Positions 35,695-44,805 of a stretch of 64,000 nucleotides of DNA are shown here, piece by piece. Every line of letters begins with the position of its first letter. Position 1 is the first letter of the stretch. Origin of the DNA: Streptomyces bikiniensis (GTDB taxonomy: Bacteria; Actinomycetota; Actinomycetes; Streptomycetales; Streptomycetaceae); NCBI GenBank assembly GCA_000716465.1, contig JNWL01000003.1, positions 124,001 to 188,000 of the forward strand, written 5' to 3'. The notes beneath the pieces are model-generated. The model saw only the letters and a program-made list of their open reading frames with translations. It searched no databases and was not told where the DNA came from. The translations under genes were made by a program, and so were the position numbers.

Positions 35695-36300
35695 ATGAAG
35701 AGGCGTTACTCCTTTCCCGTCCACCTCACCGGAGCGGCGGTGGCCCGTACCGGGGACGAGATGTCGGGACCGGCCCTGATGCTGGCCGGGTTCGCGCTGA
35801 CCGGATCGGCCGCCGACGCATCGCTGCTGCTCGCGGGCGTCACGGTCTCCTCCGTCCTGGGCGGCCCGGTGCTCGGGACGCTCCTCGACCGGGCGGAACG
35901 GCCCGGCCGCCTCCTCGCGGCGGCCCTCGCCCTGTACGCGGCGGGCCTGACGGCGGTCCTCGTGGGCCTCGGCCGGCTGCCGCTCGTGCTCACCCTCGCT
36001 CTCGCCGTACTGGCGGGGCTGCTCGGGCCGGCCCTGTCGGGCGGCTGGACGGCCCAACTCCCCGCCGTCGTACGAGGCGACCGCCTGGCCCGGGCGAACG
36101 CGCTCGACGCCATGACGTTCGGTGCGGCCGGACTGGCCGGCCCGGCCCTCGCCGGAGGCACGGCCGAGGTGCTGGGCGCCCCGGCGGCCGTGGTGGTCTC
36201 CGCGGTGCTCGTCGCCCTCGCCCTGCCCGCCGCGTGGGCCGTACCGGTGACCGATAACCCGTCCGCGGTGACCGCCGGAGCGGCGAATCGTTCTGCCTGA
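35695..36300 (+). CDS. MFS transporter, N-terminal half only (truncated)
   Basis: 201 aa from ATG 35695 (an in-frame TTG at 35668 would overlap the operator). It reads MKRRYSFPVHLTGAAVARTGDEMSGP and five or six helices, including VSSVLGGPVLGTLLDRAERPGRLL (motif A-like) and AMTFGAAGLAGPALAG, then stops with a hydrophilic tail. Full MFS proteins of this type have about 400 residues; the C-terminal half is missing and the next gene follows after 1 bp. Probably a disabled exporter, though a homodimer of halves cannot be excluded. Confidence 0.6.
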   Translation: MKRRYSFPVHLTGAAVARTGDEMSGPALMLAGFALTGSAADASLLLAGVTVSSVLGGPVLGTLLDRAERPGRLLAAALALYAAGLTAVLVGLGRLPLVLTLALAVLAGLLGPALSGGWTAQLPAVVRGDRLARANALDAMTFGAAGLAGPALAGGTAEVLGAPAAVVVSAVLVALALPAAWAVPVTDNPSAVTAGAANRSA

Positions 36301-36301
36301 C

Positions 36302-36661
36302 GTGAAGAAGATGCTCCTGGCCGCCCTCGCGGCCGCCTCCGCCACCGCCCTGATCGCTCCGGCCGCCACCGCGGCCCCGGAGACCGCCGACGCCGCCGCC
36401 ACCGCGGTCCCCGCCGTCCTCGACGCGGCCGCCCTGCCCGGCGCCCCCGCGACGGACCACGCGGGGACGAGGACCCAGTGGCCCGAGACCCTCGGACTGC
36501 CGAAGGCCTGGGCCGAGAAGGTGATCCTGCGGGACCGGCCGGACCTGGAGATCCAGCACGTCCCCGAGGGCGCGCTGGTCACCATGGACTACAACGAGAA
36601 CCGCGTCCGGATCGTCCACAACGCCTTCGGCCTCGTCACCCAGGTCCCCGCCATCGGCTAG
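36302..36661 (+). CDS. Secreted I78-family peptidase inhibitor
   Basis: 119 aa; GTG 36302 starts a signal peptide (VKKMLLAALAAASATALIAPAATA). The mature C-terminal part WPETLGLPKAWAEKVILRDRPDLEIQHVP...VTMDYNENRVRIVHNAFGLVTQVPAIG carries the I78 pattern (PD/NP..., RVRI, final P-x-IG), as in small elastase inhibitors. It should inhibit serine proteases outside the cell. The linker 25-58 is Ala-rich. Confidence 0.8.
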   Translation: MKKMLLAALAAASATALIAPAATAAPETADAAATAVPAVLDAAALPGAPATDHAGTRTQWPETLGLPKAWAEKVILRDRPDLEIQHVPEGALVTMDYNENRVRIVHNAFGLVTQVPAIG

Positions 36662-36669
36662 GGGCGTCC

Positions 36670-36704
36670 GGCGGATCGGGGCCGGTACAGGCCCCTGATC
36701 CGCC
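36670..36704 (+). terminator. Hairpin after the I78 inhibitor
   Basis: Arms 36670-36683 and 36690-36704 pair with a single bulged base; loop 6 nt. The remaining 36705-36865 has no gene; it should hold the sugar-porter promoter, but no box is clear. Confidence 0.75.
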
Positions 36705-36865
36705 CCGCGGAGCACGCCCGAGGCCGCGGACCCGCGTCGCACGACCCCCCTCACCCGATTGCCCGCACAGATGTCGTCACCGCCGCCGTGCCGTGACGAT
36801 GATCGCAAAGGCCACCGAGGAGACGAGCGTCGAGAAGGCGTGCGCCCGGGAGACGAGGGCGTCGC

Positions 36866-38365
36866 ATGGTTCAGGGATTCTCCAGGGAGCCGGGGACCCA
36901 CGGTCCGCTCACCGAGGTCGCGCCGGAGGGAATCCGGAGGATCACCCTCTGGGCGGCCGCGATCGCGCTGGGCGGCTTCCTGTTCGGCTTCGACACCGGT
37001 GTCGTCTCCGGCGCGCTCCTTTACATCAAGGAGGACTTCGACCTCAACGCCTTCGAACAGGGCAGCGTGGTCAGCGTCCTGCTCATCGGCGCCGTCGTCG
37101 GCGCCACCTCGGCGGGCCGCCTCGCCGACCGGCTCGGCAGGCGCAGGGCCCTGCGCCTCATCGGCGTCGTGTTCGTGCTCGGCACCGCGATCGCCGCCCT
37201 GGCGAACGGCTACCTGACGCTCATGGCGGGCCGGATCGTCCTCGGCCTCTCCGTCGGCGCCGCCTCCGCCACGGTGCCGGTCTACCTCTCGGAGATCTCG
37301 CCGACGAGGATCCGCGGCCGGCTGCTCACCATGAACCAGCTCATGATCACGGTCGGCATCCTCGTCGCGTACCTCGTCAACCTCGCCTTCGCGAGCAGCG
37401 AGGCGTGGCGGGCCATGTTCGCCGTCGGCGCGATCCCCGCCCTCCTCATGATCGCCGCCACGCTGTGGCTGCTGCCCGAGTCGCCGCAGTGGCTGATCGC
37501 CCACGGCCAGGAGGACGTGGCACGCCGGGGGATCGCCGAACTGACCGACGGGCCGACGGCCGACGAACTAGTACGGCGCGCCCGGCAGCGCACGGCCGAG
37601 GACCGCGAGAAGCAGAGGCGCAACGAGGCGGCGGGCGGAAAGGGAACCCGGCGGCTGCTCGCCCCCGACGTGCGGCCCGCCCTGATCGTCGGACTCACCC
37701 TCGCCGCCGTCCAGCAGTTCGCCGGCATCAACACGATCATCTACTACGCGCCGACCATCATCCAGCAGACCGGACTCGACGCCTCGAACGCCATCCTCTA
37801 CTCCGTCTTCATCGGCCTGATCAACCTGGTCATGACGCTGGTGGCGATCAAGCTGGTGGACCGGGTGGGCCGGCGGCCCATGGTCCTCGCCTCGCTCGCC
37901 CTGATGACGGTCTCGATCTTCATGCTGGGCCTGGCGTTCGTCGTGGACATGAACTCGGAACTGACCCTGGTCTTCATGGTGGTCTACATCGCCGCCTTCG
38001 CGGGCGGCCTCGGACCCGTCTTCTGGACCCTGATCGGGGAGATCTTCCCGCCCTCCGTCCGGGCCGAGGGATCGAGCCTCTCCACCGCCGTCAACTGGGT
38101 CTCCAACTTCGTCGTCAGCCTCGCCTTCCTGCCCCTGGCCCACCTCATCGGCCAGGGCGAGACCTTCTGGATCTTCGCGGGGATCTGCCTCTTCGCGTTC
38201 CTCTTCGTCAGCCGCTACCTGCCCGAGACCCGCGGCCGCGACCCCGAGCAGATCGAAGAGGCCCTCGACGCCCGCTTCCCGCACGGACCGGACCGCCCGG
38301 ACCGCCCGGACCGCCCCGGCGACCCCCGGGGGACGGCATCCCCGCAGAAAGGACGCTCGCGATGA
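36866..38365 (+). CDS. Sugar porter family MFS transporter
   Basis: 499 aa, 12 membrane segments. All sugar-porter marks are present: GFDTGVVSGALLYI, GRLADRLGRRRA, PESPQWLI, QQFAGINTIIYYAPTI, DRVGRRPM and PETRGRD. Proton-linked import of a hexose or pentose (XylE/GLUT relatives). A charged loop with KQRRNEAAGGKGTRR lies mid-protein. Its TGA overlaps the ATG of zwf (ATGA), so uptake and the oxidative pentose phosphate step are made together. Confidence 0.92.
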   Translation: MVQGFSREPGTHGPLTEVAPEGIRRITLWAAAIALGGFLFGFDTGVVSGALLYIKEDFDLNAFEQGSVVSVLLIGAVVGATSAGRLADRLGRRRALRLIGVVFVLGTAIAALANGYLTLMAGRIVLGLSVGAASATVPVYLSEISPTRIRGRLLTMNQLMITVGILVAYLVNLAFASSEAWRAMFAVGAIPALLMIAATLWLLPESPQWLIAHGQEDVARRGIAELTDGPTADELVRRARQRTAEDREKQRRNEAAGGKGTRRLLAPDVRPALIVGLTLAAVQQFAGINTIIYYAPTIIQQTGLDASNAILYSVFIGLINLVMTLVAIKLVDRVGRRPMVLASLALMTVSIFMLGLAFVVDMNSELTLVFMVVYIAAFAGGLGPVFWTLIGEIFPPSVRAEGSSLSTAVNWVSNFVVSLAFLPLAHLIGQGETFWIFAGICLFAFLFVSRYLPETRGRDPEQIEEALDARFPHGPDRPDRPDRPGDPRGTASPQKGRSR

Positions 38366-39792
38366 GCGACACCCTCCTCGGTCCCGACGACCTCGAGACG
38401 GCCGACGCCCTCGTCCTCTTCGGCATCACCGGCGACCTCGCCAAGAAGATGCTGCTGCCCGCCCTCTACCGGCTCACCGAGGACGACCGGCTCACCGTCC
38501 CCGTCATCGGCGTGGCCGCCGGCGACTGGGACGACGAGGCGCTCCGCCGCCACGCCCGGGAGGCGGTCGCCGCCGCCGTCCCCGACCTCGACGAGGAGGT
38601 CTTCGCCCGGCTCGCGGCGAACCTGTCCATCGTCACCGGCGACTTCACCGACAAGGCCACCTTCGAACGGCTCCGCGAGGCCGTCGCCGGACACGGCTTC
38701 GTCACCCACTACCTGGCGATCCCGCCCTCCCTGTTCACCACCGTCGCCCGCGCCCTCGCCGACGCCGGCCTGAACCGCCACGCCCGCCTGGTGGTCGAGA
38801 AGCCGTTCGGCCACGACCTGGAATCCGCGCGGAGGCTCCAGGAGGAACTGAGCACCTGCTTCGACGACCACCACCTGCTGCGCGTCGACCACTTCCTCGG
38901 CAACGCCGCCGTGGAGAGCCTGATGGTCGCCCGCTTCGCCAACACCCTCCTCGCCCCCATCTGGCACCGCTCCTACGTCGACAACGTCCAGATCACCCTC
39001 GCCGAGGACTTCGACGTCGCCGACCGCGGCTCCTTCTACGACGCCGTCGGCTGTCTGCGCGACGTCGTCCAGAACCACCTGCTCCAGGTCCTCGCCTTCC
39101 TCGCGATGGACCCGCCCAGCGTCTCCAACGCCCGTGCCCAGGGACTGGAGAAGTGGCGGGTGCTGCACGCCACCCGCACCATGGAGCCCGCCGCCACCGT
39201 CCGCGGCCAGTACGAGGGCTACCTCGACGTCAAGGGCGTCAAGCCGGACTCCACCACCGAGACGTACTTCGCCACCCGCCTGTTCATCGACAACTGGCGC
39301 TGGTCCGGCGTCCCCTTCTACCTGCGCAGCGGCAAGGCGCTGGCCGTCACCGCCACCGAGGTGATCGTCCAGCTCCGCACGCCGCCCCTCGAACTCTTCG
39401 GCGGCGACGCCTCGGAGACCCCGCCCAACCTCATCCGCTTCCGCATCGACGGCGACACCGGCATCCGGGCCGACCTGATGCTCCGCAAGCCCGAGGAGGG
39501 CGTGGAGCAGCCGGTGACCGTGCCCATCGGCGTCGACTTCGCGAAGGTCCTCGGGCGGCAGGAGCTGCCGTACGAGAACATCCTCCGGGGTGCCGTCGTC
39601 GGCAACCCCGAGACCTTCGCCTTCTTCCCCACGATCCTGGAGTGCTGGCGGATCGTCGGGCCCGTCCTCGACCCCGCCGAACCGCCCCTGCCGTACGCCC
39701 CCGGCACCTGGGGCCCCGAAGCGGCCGACCGGCTCCCCGACCTGGAGCACTGGCACCAGCCGGGGCGGCGCCTCTTCGAGGACGTCGACTGA
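38362..39792 (+). CDS. zwf: Glucose-6-phosphate dehydrogenase, variant active-site motif
   Basis: 476 aa. NADP-binding FGITGDLAKKMLLPALYRL, EKPFGHDL, the catalytic His in RDVVQNHLLQVLA and the C-terminal beta domain are in place. The signature motif reads RVDHFLGNAAVES: the Asp-His remain, but the Lys of RIDHYLGKE, which holds the sugar phosphate, is Asn. It may have altered affinity or another substrate. Starts by ATGA overlap with the sugar porter and has AAAGGA as SD. In Actinobacteria a second zwf with a transporter is not the usual pentose-phosphate operon (tal-zwf-opcA), so this is probably a paralogue. Confidence 0.9.
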   Translation: MSDTLLGPDDLETADALVLFGITGDLAKKMLLPALYRLTEDDRLTVPVIGVAAGDWDDEALRRHAREAVAAAVPDLDEEVFARLAANLSIVTGDFTDKATFERLREAVAGHGFVTHYLAIPPSLFTTVARALADAGLNRHARLVVEKPFGHDLESARRLQEELSTCFDDHHLLRVDHFLGNAAVESLMVARFANTLLAPIWHRSYVDNVQITLAEDFDVADRGSFYDAVGCLRDVVQNHLLQVLAFLAMDPPSVSNARAQGLEKWRVLHATRTMEPAATVRGQYEGYLDVKGVKPDSTTETYFATRLFIDNWRWSGVPFYLRSGKALAVTATEVIVQLRTPPLELFGGDASETPPNLIRFRIDGDTGIRADLMLRKPEEGVEQPVTVPIGVDFAKVLGRQELPYENILRGAVVGNPETFAFFPTILECWRIVGPVLDPAEPPLPYAPGTWGPEAADRLPDLEHWHQPGRRLFEDVD

Positions 39793-39844
39793 CGGACCGG
39801 CGCCCCGCGGGGGAAGCCGACGGGAGACGGACGGAAAGGGGACG

Positions 39845-40939
39845 ATGGCCGAGGCACGCAGGCGCGTCGGGGACAACCTGTGGCCGGTGCTCCAGCAGGC
39901 CGTGGCCGCCGCCCTGTCCTGGTGGATCGCGGACGACCTCATCGACCACCACGTCCCCCTGTTCGCCCCGATCGCCACCCTCGTGGCCCTCAACACCCCC
40001 CTGGGCGGACGCGGCACCAACACCGTACGGGTCCTGGTCGGCGTCATCACCGGCGTCGTCGTCGGACAGCTCGCCTTCGCCCTCCTCGGCCACGGCACCG
40101 TCGCCGTCGGCGCGGCCGTGCTGTGCGCGCTCCTCGTCGCGCTCCTCCTCGACGGCGAACGCATCACCATGGCCCAGGCCGCCGTCGGCGCGGTCATCTG
40201 CGTCGCCGCCGGACAGCAGGCCGGTGTCGACCGCGTCCTGGACGCGCTCGTCGGCGGCGCCGTCGCCCTCGTCTTCAGCCAGCTCCTCTTCCCCGTACAT
40301 CCCCTCGCCCTGCTCAGGAAGGCCGAGTCCACCACCCTGTCCGGCCTCGCGCGCGCCCTCGCCCTCACGGCGCGCGAGATGGACGCCGGGGACGACGAAC
40401 GGACCCTCCGCACCTGGGACGAGGTGCGCACGGTCTACGCGCTCCTCGACGACCTGGGCCGGGCGCGCGCCGACAGCATCGCCGTCGCCGGTCGCACCCT
40501 CCACCGGCGCGGCGGCAGGGAACCCCTCACCCGCGAGACGGCCACCGCGCTGCAACTGGACCTGCTCGGGAACAGCTGCTTCACCCTCGTCCGCCGCGCC
40601 CTCGCCCTGGACACCCGGCGCCGCCAGGAGTTCGCCCCCACGCTGCGGGCCCTGTCCGGGGTCCTGGACGCCCTCGCGGCGGCGCCCGGCAGCCGCGCGG
40701 TCCGCCGGCACGCGACCCGCCGGGTCCTCGACGCCGTCCGGGACGCCCCGGACGCCGGACCCGCCCCCACGGTCACCGTGTGGGAGAACGTACGCCTCGT
40801 CGCCCAGGACGTCCTGGTCTTCGCGGGGGTCGACGCCGAAACGGCCGAACGGGCCGTCCACGACGGCGCCACGGAGGTCCCCGTCCCGGACCCGCCGCGC
40901 CGGGGACGGACCCTGCCGCCGCGCCGGCGCCGGCCCTGA
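39845..40939 (+). CDS. FUSC/aromatic-acid-exporter-type membrane protein
   Basis: 364 aa from ATG 39845 with GAAAGGGGACG. The N-terminal half has about six helices (VPLFAPIATLVALNTPLGGRG, VLVGVITGVVVGQLAFALL, AQAAVGAVICVAAGQQ), the pattern of the FUSC-like / ArAE family; the C-terminal half is helical and soluble. Lies 52 bp after zwf and may be the third gene of the operon. Suggested role: export of an acid or phosphate side product (inference). Confidence 0.75.
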   Translation: MAEARRRVGDNLWPVLQQAVAAALSWWIADDLIDHHVPLFAPIATLVALNTPLGGRGTNTVRVLVGVITGVVVGQLAFALLGHGTVAVGAAVLCALLVALLLDGERITMAQAAVGAVICVAAGQQAGVDRVLDALVGGAVALVFSQLLFPVHPLALLRKAESTTLSGLARALALTAREMDAGDDERTLRTWDEVRTVYALLDDLGRARADSIAVAGRTLHRRGGREPLTRETATALQLDLLGNSCFTLVRRALALDTRRRQEFAPTLRALSGVLDALAAAPGSRAVRRHATRRVLDAVRDAPDAGPAPTVTVWENVRLVAQDVLVFAGVDAETAERAVHDGATEVPVPDPPRRGRTLPPRRRRP

Positions 40940-40970
40940 CCGGGCGGGCCCCCGCACCCCACCGCCACCG

Positions 40971-43361
40971 TTACCGCGCCGCGTCCGCCCCGTCCGGGAT
41001 CTCCTGCTCCGCCCAGATCGTCTTGCCGTGCCGTGTGTAGCGGCAGCCCCACCGGGTGGTGAGCTGGGCGACCAGGTACAGGCCCCGGCCGCCCTCGTCG
41101 GTGAGCAGGGCGCGGCGCATGCGGGGCTGGGTGGCGCTCGGGTCGGACACCTCGCAGACCAGGCGCCCCGCCCGGATGAGCCGCACCTCGACCGGCCCGC
41201 CGGCGTACCGGATGGCGTTGGTGACCAGCTCGCTCAGGACGAGTTCGGTGGTGAAGGCCAGCTCCGCGAGCCCCCAGTCGTCCAGCTGCCGGGCCGCGGC
41301 CCCGCGCACCTCGGCCACCGCGGCCGGATCGGCGGCCACCGGCCAGACGACGTGGTCGTACGACGGCACCGCGCGGGTACGGGCGAGCAGCAGGGTGATG
41401 TCGTCGGTGAGGTGGTCGGCGGGACGCCCGGCGACGATCTCGCGGCCGAGCCTGCGCAGCGGCGTGTCGAAGACGCCCGGCTCCGCGAGGCGGCGGGCGA
41501 GTTCGGCCATGCCCTCGTCGACGTCGCGCTCCCGGCTCTCGATCAGGCCGTCGGTGTAGAGGGCGAGGATGCTCCCCGGCTCCACGTCGACCTCGGCGAT
41601 CTCGAACGGCAGTCCGCTCACCCCCAGGGGCGGCCCGGGGTTCAGCGGGACGAAGGAGACGGTTCCGTCCGGGGCCGCCACGGCCGGCGGCGGATGCCCG
41701 GCGGAGGCCATGACGAACCGCCGGGACACCGGGTCGTAGATCGCGTACAGGCAGGTCGCGCCGATCGGATCGGTCCGGGGCCGGGCGGGCCCCGTCGCGT
41801 CGTCGGGCTCGTCGCTCCCGTCGGTCTCCACGCCCAGCTGGGAGACCAGGTCGTCCAGGTGCACGAGCAGCTCGTCCGGCTCCAGGTCGAGGTCGGCGAG
41901 GGTGCGGACCGCGGTCCGCAGGCGCCCCATCATCGCCGTGGCCGCCAGGCCGTGACCGACGACGTCGCCGGCGACCAGCGCGACCCGGGCGGACGAGAGC
42001 GGGATGACGTCGAACCAGTCGCCGCCGACGCCGGTCCCGGTGTCGGCCGGCAGATAGACCCCGGCGGTGGTCACGGCGACGTTCTCGGCCTCCGAGGGCG
42101 GCAGCAGACTGCGCTGGAGCCCCACCGAGGCGCGGTGCTCGCGGGTGTAGCGGCGGGCGTTGTCCAGGGCGAGCGCGGCATGGCCGGCGATCTCGTGCAG
42201 CAGATGCAGGTCGGCCGCCTCGTACGGCGGTTTCCCGGCGTCCCGGTGGACGGTCATGCGCCCGAGGACGCTGCCTCGGGCGCGCAGCGCGACGGTCATC
42301 GAGGTGAGCGGGTCGGCCGGCTGCGCGGGGGCGTCGGGCCTGGCCAGGACGACGTGGTCGAGCGGGGGCTCCGCCGTCCTGTGCCCGGACACGGCGGTCC
42401 GGCGCAGCGGCATGCTGCCGTCCGGGCCGGGAGTCGGCTCCTCGCCGGTGAACACCTCCTCCGCGATCTCCACCACGGCCAGGTCGCCCACCGCCGGCAC
42501 GAGCGCCGCCGCCAGGTCCTCGGCGGTGCCGACCACCGAGAGGGAGCCGCCGACGGCCGCGGTCACGCGGTGCAGCACGGACAGGCGCTCACTGGTCCGG
42601 CGCAGCTCGGTGACGTCCGTGAACAGCGCGGTCACCCCGAACACCTGCCCGTCGGGCGCCTGCAACCGGAACGCCGAGATGGTCATCACCGCCCCGCTCC
42701 CGGGCTCCTGGAGGGTGCGGACCGTCTCCTCCGCCCGCACCAGCGGCAGTCCCGTCCGCAGCACCTCGCGCAGCTGCCGCTCGATGGACGCGGCGTCCTC
42801 GGCGTACAGGAAGTCCATCAGGCGCAGGCCGCGCAGGTCCGGCGCGAGCCCGGTGTACGGGAGGAGGTGGGTGTTGGTCCTGACCAGCCGCAGGTCCAGG
42901 TCGAAGACGGCCAGGCCGAGCCGGTCCTGGAGGAACAGCTCCGTGGTGAACGCCTGGTCCTGCCGCCACCGGGCCGCCGTCCCCTCCGGGGCCGCGAGGA
43001 CGAAGTACCGGGGCGCCCCGGCGCACGCGCCGGCGTCCGTGAGCGGCAGGACCTGGAAGTCGACCCTCAGCTCCCCGCCGGTGCCCGTGCGCACCACGGA
43101 CACCCCGGACCAGGCCTCCGGCCACTGGTCGGACGGCGGTACGCGCCGGGTGTCCGGATCCTTGAGCAGGTCCCCGATGTACCGTCCGCAGGCCCGGTCG
43201 GCGGGCAGGGAGAGCAGCTCCTCCGCCGCGCGCGTCCACCCGATGATCCGGCCCTCGGCGTCGAGCAGCGCCCCCGCGGCCTCACCGGCGAAGGGCAGCC
43301 CCCGGTACTCCGGTGCGAAGGGCGGGATCTCGTCGTCCACCTCGTGCTCTGCCTCCCTCAC
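40971..43361 (-). CDS. PAS-PAS-GAF-SpoIIE phosphatase-HATPase sensor protein
   Basis: 796 aa, GTG start. Two PAS-like regions (about 24-130 and 135-255), a GAF region (about 270-410), a PP2C-type SpoIIE phosphatase (GGDWFDVIPLSSARVALVAGDVVGHGLAA... ALYTDGLIESR... DDITLLLAR, about 430-660) and a C-terminal RsbW-like HATPase (LVLSELVTNAIRYAGG, GGRGLYLV, about 675-790). The metal-binding Asp of GGDW, GDVVGHG, YTDGLIE and DDI are intact. It likely acts on anti-sigma-factor antagonists in a partner-switch that controls a sigma factor; both a phosphatase and an anti-sigma kinase are joined here. Ligand unknown. Confidence 0.9.
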   Translation of the reverse strand: MREAEHEVDDEIPPFAPEYRGLPFAGEAAGALLDAEGRIIGWTRAAEELLSLPADRACGRYIGDLLKDPDTRRVPPSDQWPEAWSGVSVVRTGTGGELRVDFQVLPLTDAGACAGAPRYFVLAAPEGTAARWRQDQAFTTELFLQDRLGLAVFDLDLRLVRTNTHLLPYTGLAPDLRGLRLMDFLYAEDAASIERQLREVLRTGLPLVRAEETVRTLQEPGSGAVMTISAFRLQAPDGQVFGVTALFTDVTELRRTSERLSVLHRVTAAVGGSLSVVGTAEDLAAALVPAVGDLAVVEIAEEVFTGEEPTPGPDGSMPLRRTAVSGHRTAEPPLDHVVLARPDAPAQPADPLTSMTVALRARGSVLGRMTVHRDAGKPPYEAADLHLLHEIAGHAALALDNARRYTREHRASVGLQRSLLPPSEAENVAVTTAGVYLPADTGTGVGGDWFDVIPLSSARVALVAGDVVGHGLAATAMMGRLRTAVRTLADLDLEPDELLVHLDDLVSQLGVETDGSDEPDDATGPARPRTDPIGATCLYAIYDPVSRRFVMASAGHPPPAVAAPDGTVSFVPLNPGPPLGVSGLPFEIAEVDVEPGSILALYTDGLIESRERDVDEGMAELARRLAEPGVFDTPLRRLGREIVAGRPADHLTDDITLLLARTRAVPSYDHVVWPVAADPAAVAEVRGAAARQLDDWGLAELAFTTELVLSELVTNAIRYAGGPVEVRLIRAGRLVCEVSDPSATQPRMRRALLTDEGGRGLYLVAQLTTRWGCRYTRHGKTIWAEQEIPDGADAAR

Positions 43362-43620
43362 ACGGCACGGCGCCCCCGCGGGCTCGCCCCGAGGGTCTCC
43401 TCCATGTCACACGGGCCCCCTGCTGCACGAGGCCGGACCTCCATCATCTCTCCGCGGGCCCCGCCCGCCAGTCGACCGGACCCGCTCCGGCCCCGGCCCG
43501 CACCGGCCCGCCGCCGTCCGGACCCGGCGCCCGGCCCCGGACGGCGCGCACCACAGAACCGGCCGCACTGGGCCGAAAGAGAGACCCGGGACCGCCCGGC
43601 GGGCCAAGGCCGGACAGGCC
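43362..43620. other. Intergenic stretch, nothing recognised
   Basis: 259 bp of GC-rich sequence between two same-strand genes. Only short G/C-rich inverted repeats were seen. Confidence 0.4.
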
Positions 43621-44694
43621 CTAGTCGCCGCCGCCGCCACCGCCCCCGCCGTCACCACCGCCTCCGCCGTCGCCTCCGCCGGAGCCCCCGCTGCCGCCGT
43701 CGCCGCCGTCCGAGCCCCAGCCGTCGTTGCCGCCGGGCTCGTTGTCCTCGCCCCCGCCGCCGAGGTTGCTGAACCAGGGGCGGCCCCACCACTCGTCCAC
43801 GGCGATCGGCTCGCCCCCGCCCGCCGGCACCCGCTGCGACCGGAAGCGGGCCGAGCCCGTGGTGTCCCCGAGGCCGAAGGCGGTGGCGAAGGCGTGCGCC
43901 ATGGCGGCGTCCAGCGGGTCGGAGGTCTCGTACCGCACCGGGCCGAGCGGCAGCAGGACCGTCCCCGGTTCGAGCACCGGCCGGGACGGGAGCCGGGTCA
44001 GCAGGGCGACGCGCCGCTCGCCGCGCAGCAGCCAGGAACTCCCCGAGCTCTCCCGCCGCAGCACCCAGTGCTGCCCCGGCAGCCACGCCTCCACCGAGCT
44101 CTTCGACCTGCGCAGCTTCTTCGTGAGGACGAGCCTCGCCGGGGTGTCGCCGACGGTCAGGCGCAGGCCCTTGGACGCGTCGGGGGAGTCGGCGCGGAAG
44201 CCGTGGGGCGCCCGGAGCCGTACGACGGGGGCGTGCGCGCCGAACACGTCCACGCGCACCAGGCGCCGGTCCACGGCGACGGCGACCGGCCCGGCGGGCC
44301 CCTCCGCGTACCGCCGCGCCATCCACAGCGGCACGCCCTCGGCCCGGGCCCGGGCCGCCGCCCCGGCCACCCCCTCCGGCCCGCCGCTCCGCCGTACCGC
44401 CAACTCGCCCAGGGCGCGGGCGAACTCGGCGGCCCGGCGCACCTTCACCGGCGTACCGGTCCCGGTGACGCGGGTCACGGGGACGATTCCGGGCCCCTCC
44501 GGCAACCCGGCCAGCGGGCGTTCCGACCCGCCGCCGCCGAGCCACCGGCCGCGCAGGAAGGCCTCGGCCATGGCGGTGAGGTTCAGCTCCTTCAGGGGCG
44601 TGGTCCTGCCGCCCCTGCGCAGACCGTCCTCGGTCAGCCCGACGATCCGCGCCAGCGGATTCCACGACTGCTCGCCGTAGAGCACGTCATCCAC
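43621..44694 (-). CDS. Hypothetical protein with Gly/Asp-rich C-terminal tail
   Basis: 357 aa from ATG 44694 (MDDVLYGEQSWNPLARIVGL). A compact N-terminal region, then a beta-rich middle with PARLVLTKKLRRSKSSVEAWLPGQ and WVLRRESSGSSWLLRGERRVALLTRL, and a last ~45 residues almost only Gly, Asp, Ser. I do not recognise the family; the middle resembles scramblase-like or phospholipid-binding beta sheets only loosely. The tail ends at the stop, without a sorting signal or membrane helix. Confidence 0.6.
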   Translation of the reverse strand: MDDVLYGEQSWNPLARIVGLTEDGLRRGGRTTPLKELNLTAMAEAFLRGRWLGGGGSERPLAGLPEGPGIVPVTRVTGTGTPVKVRRAAEFARALGELAVRRSGGPEGVAGAAARARAEGVPLWMARRYAEGPAGPVAVAVDRRLVRVDVFGAHAPVVRLRAPHGFRADSPDASKGLRLTVGDTPARLVLTKKLRRSKSSVEAWLPGQHWVLRRESSGSSWLLRGERRVALLTRLPSRPVLEPGTVLLPLGPVRYETSDPLDAAMAHAFATAFGLGDTTGSARFRSQRVPAGGGEPIAVDEWWGRPWFSNLGGGGEDNEPGGNDGWGSDGGDGGSGGSGGGDGGGGGDGGGGGGGGD

Positions 44695-44725
44695 GACAAC
44701 CCCCCTGTGTGCCCGTCGTCCGACC

Positions 44726-44746
44726 GGCGCCCCCGGCGGGGGCGCC
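44726..44746 (-). terminator. Hairpin after the lipoprotein gene
   Basis: Perfect 9-bp arms (44726-44734 and 44738-44746) with loop ggc, 60 bp beyond the lipoprotein stop. Confidence 0.65.
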
Positions 44747-44805
44747 GCACGTCCCGTTGCGCGCGGCGGAACACCACGGCACGGCCTCCGTCCGCGCCGG
44801 CCCGC

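Noticed and set aside
39153..43772. A ~1500-codon plus-strand frame over zwf, FUSC and the SpoIIE gene
   Set aside because: Spans several genes in both directions and has no recognised domain; composition artefact.
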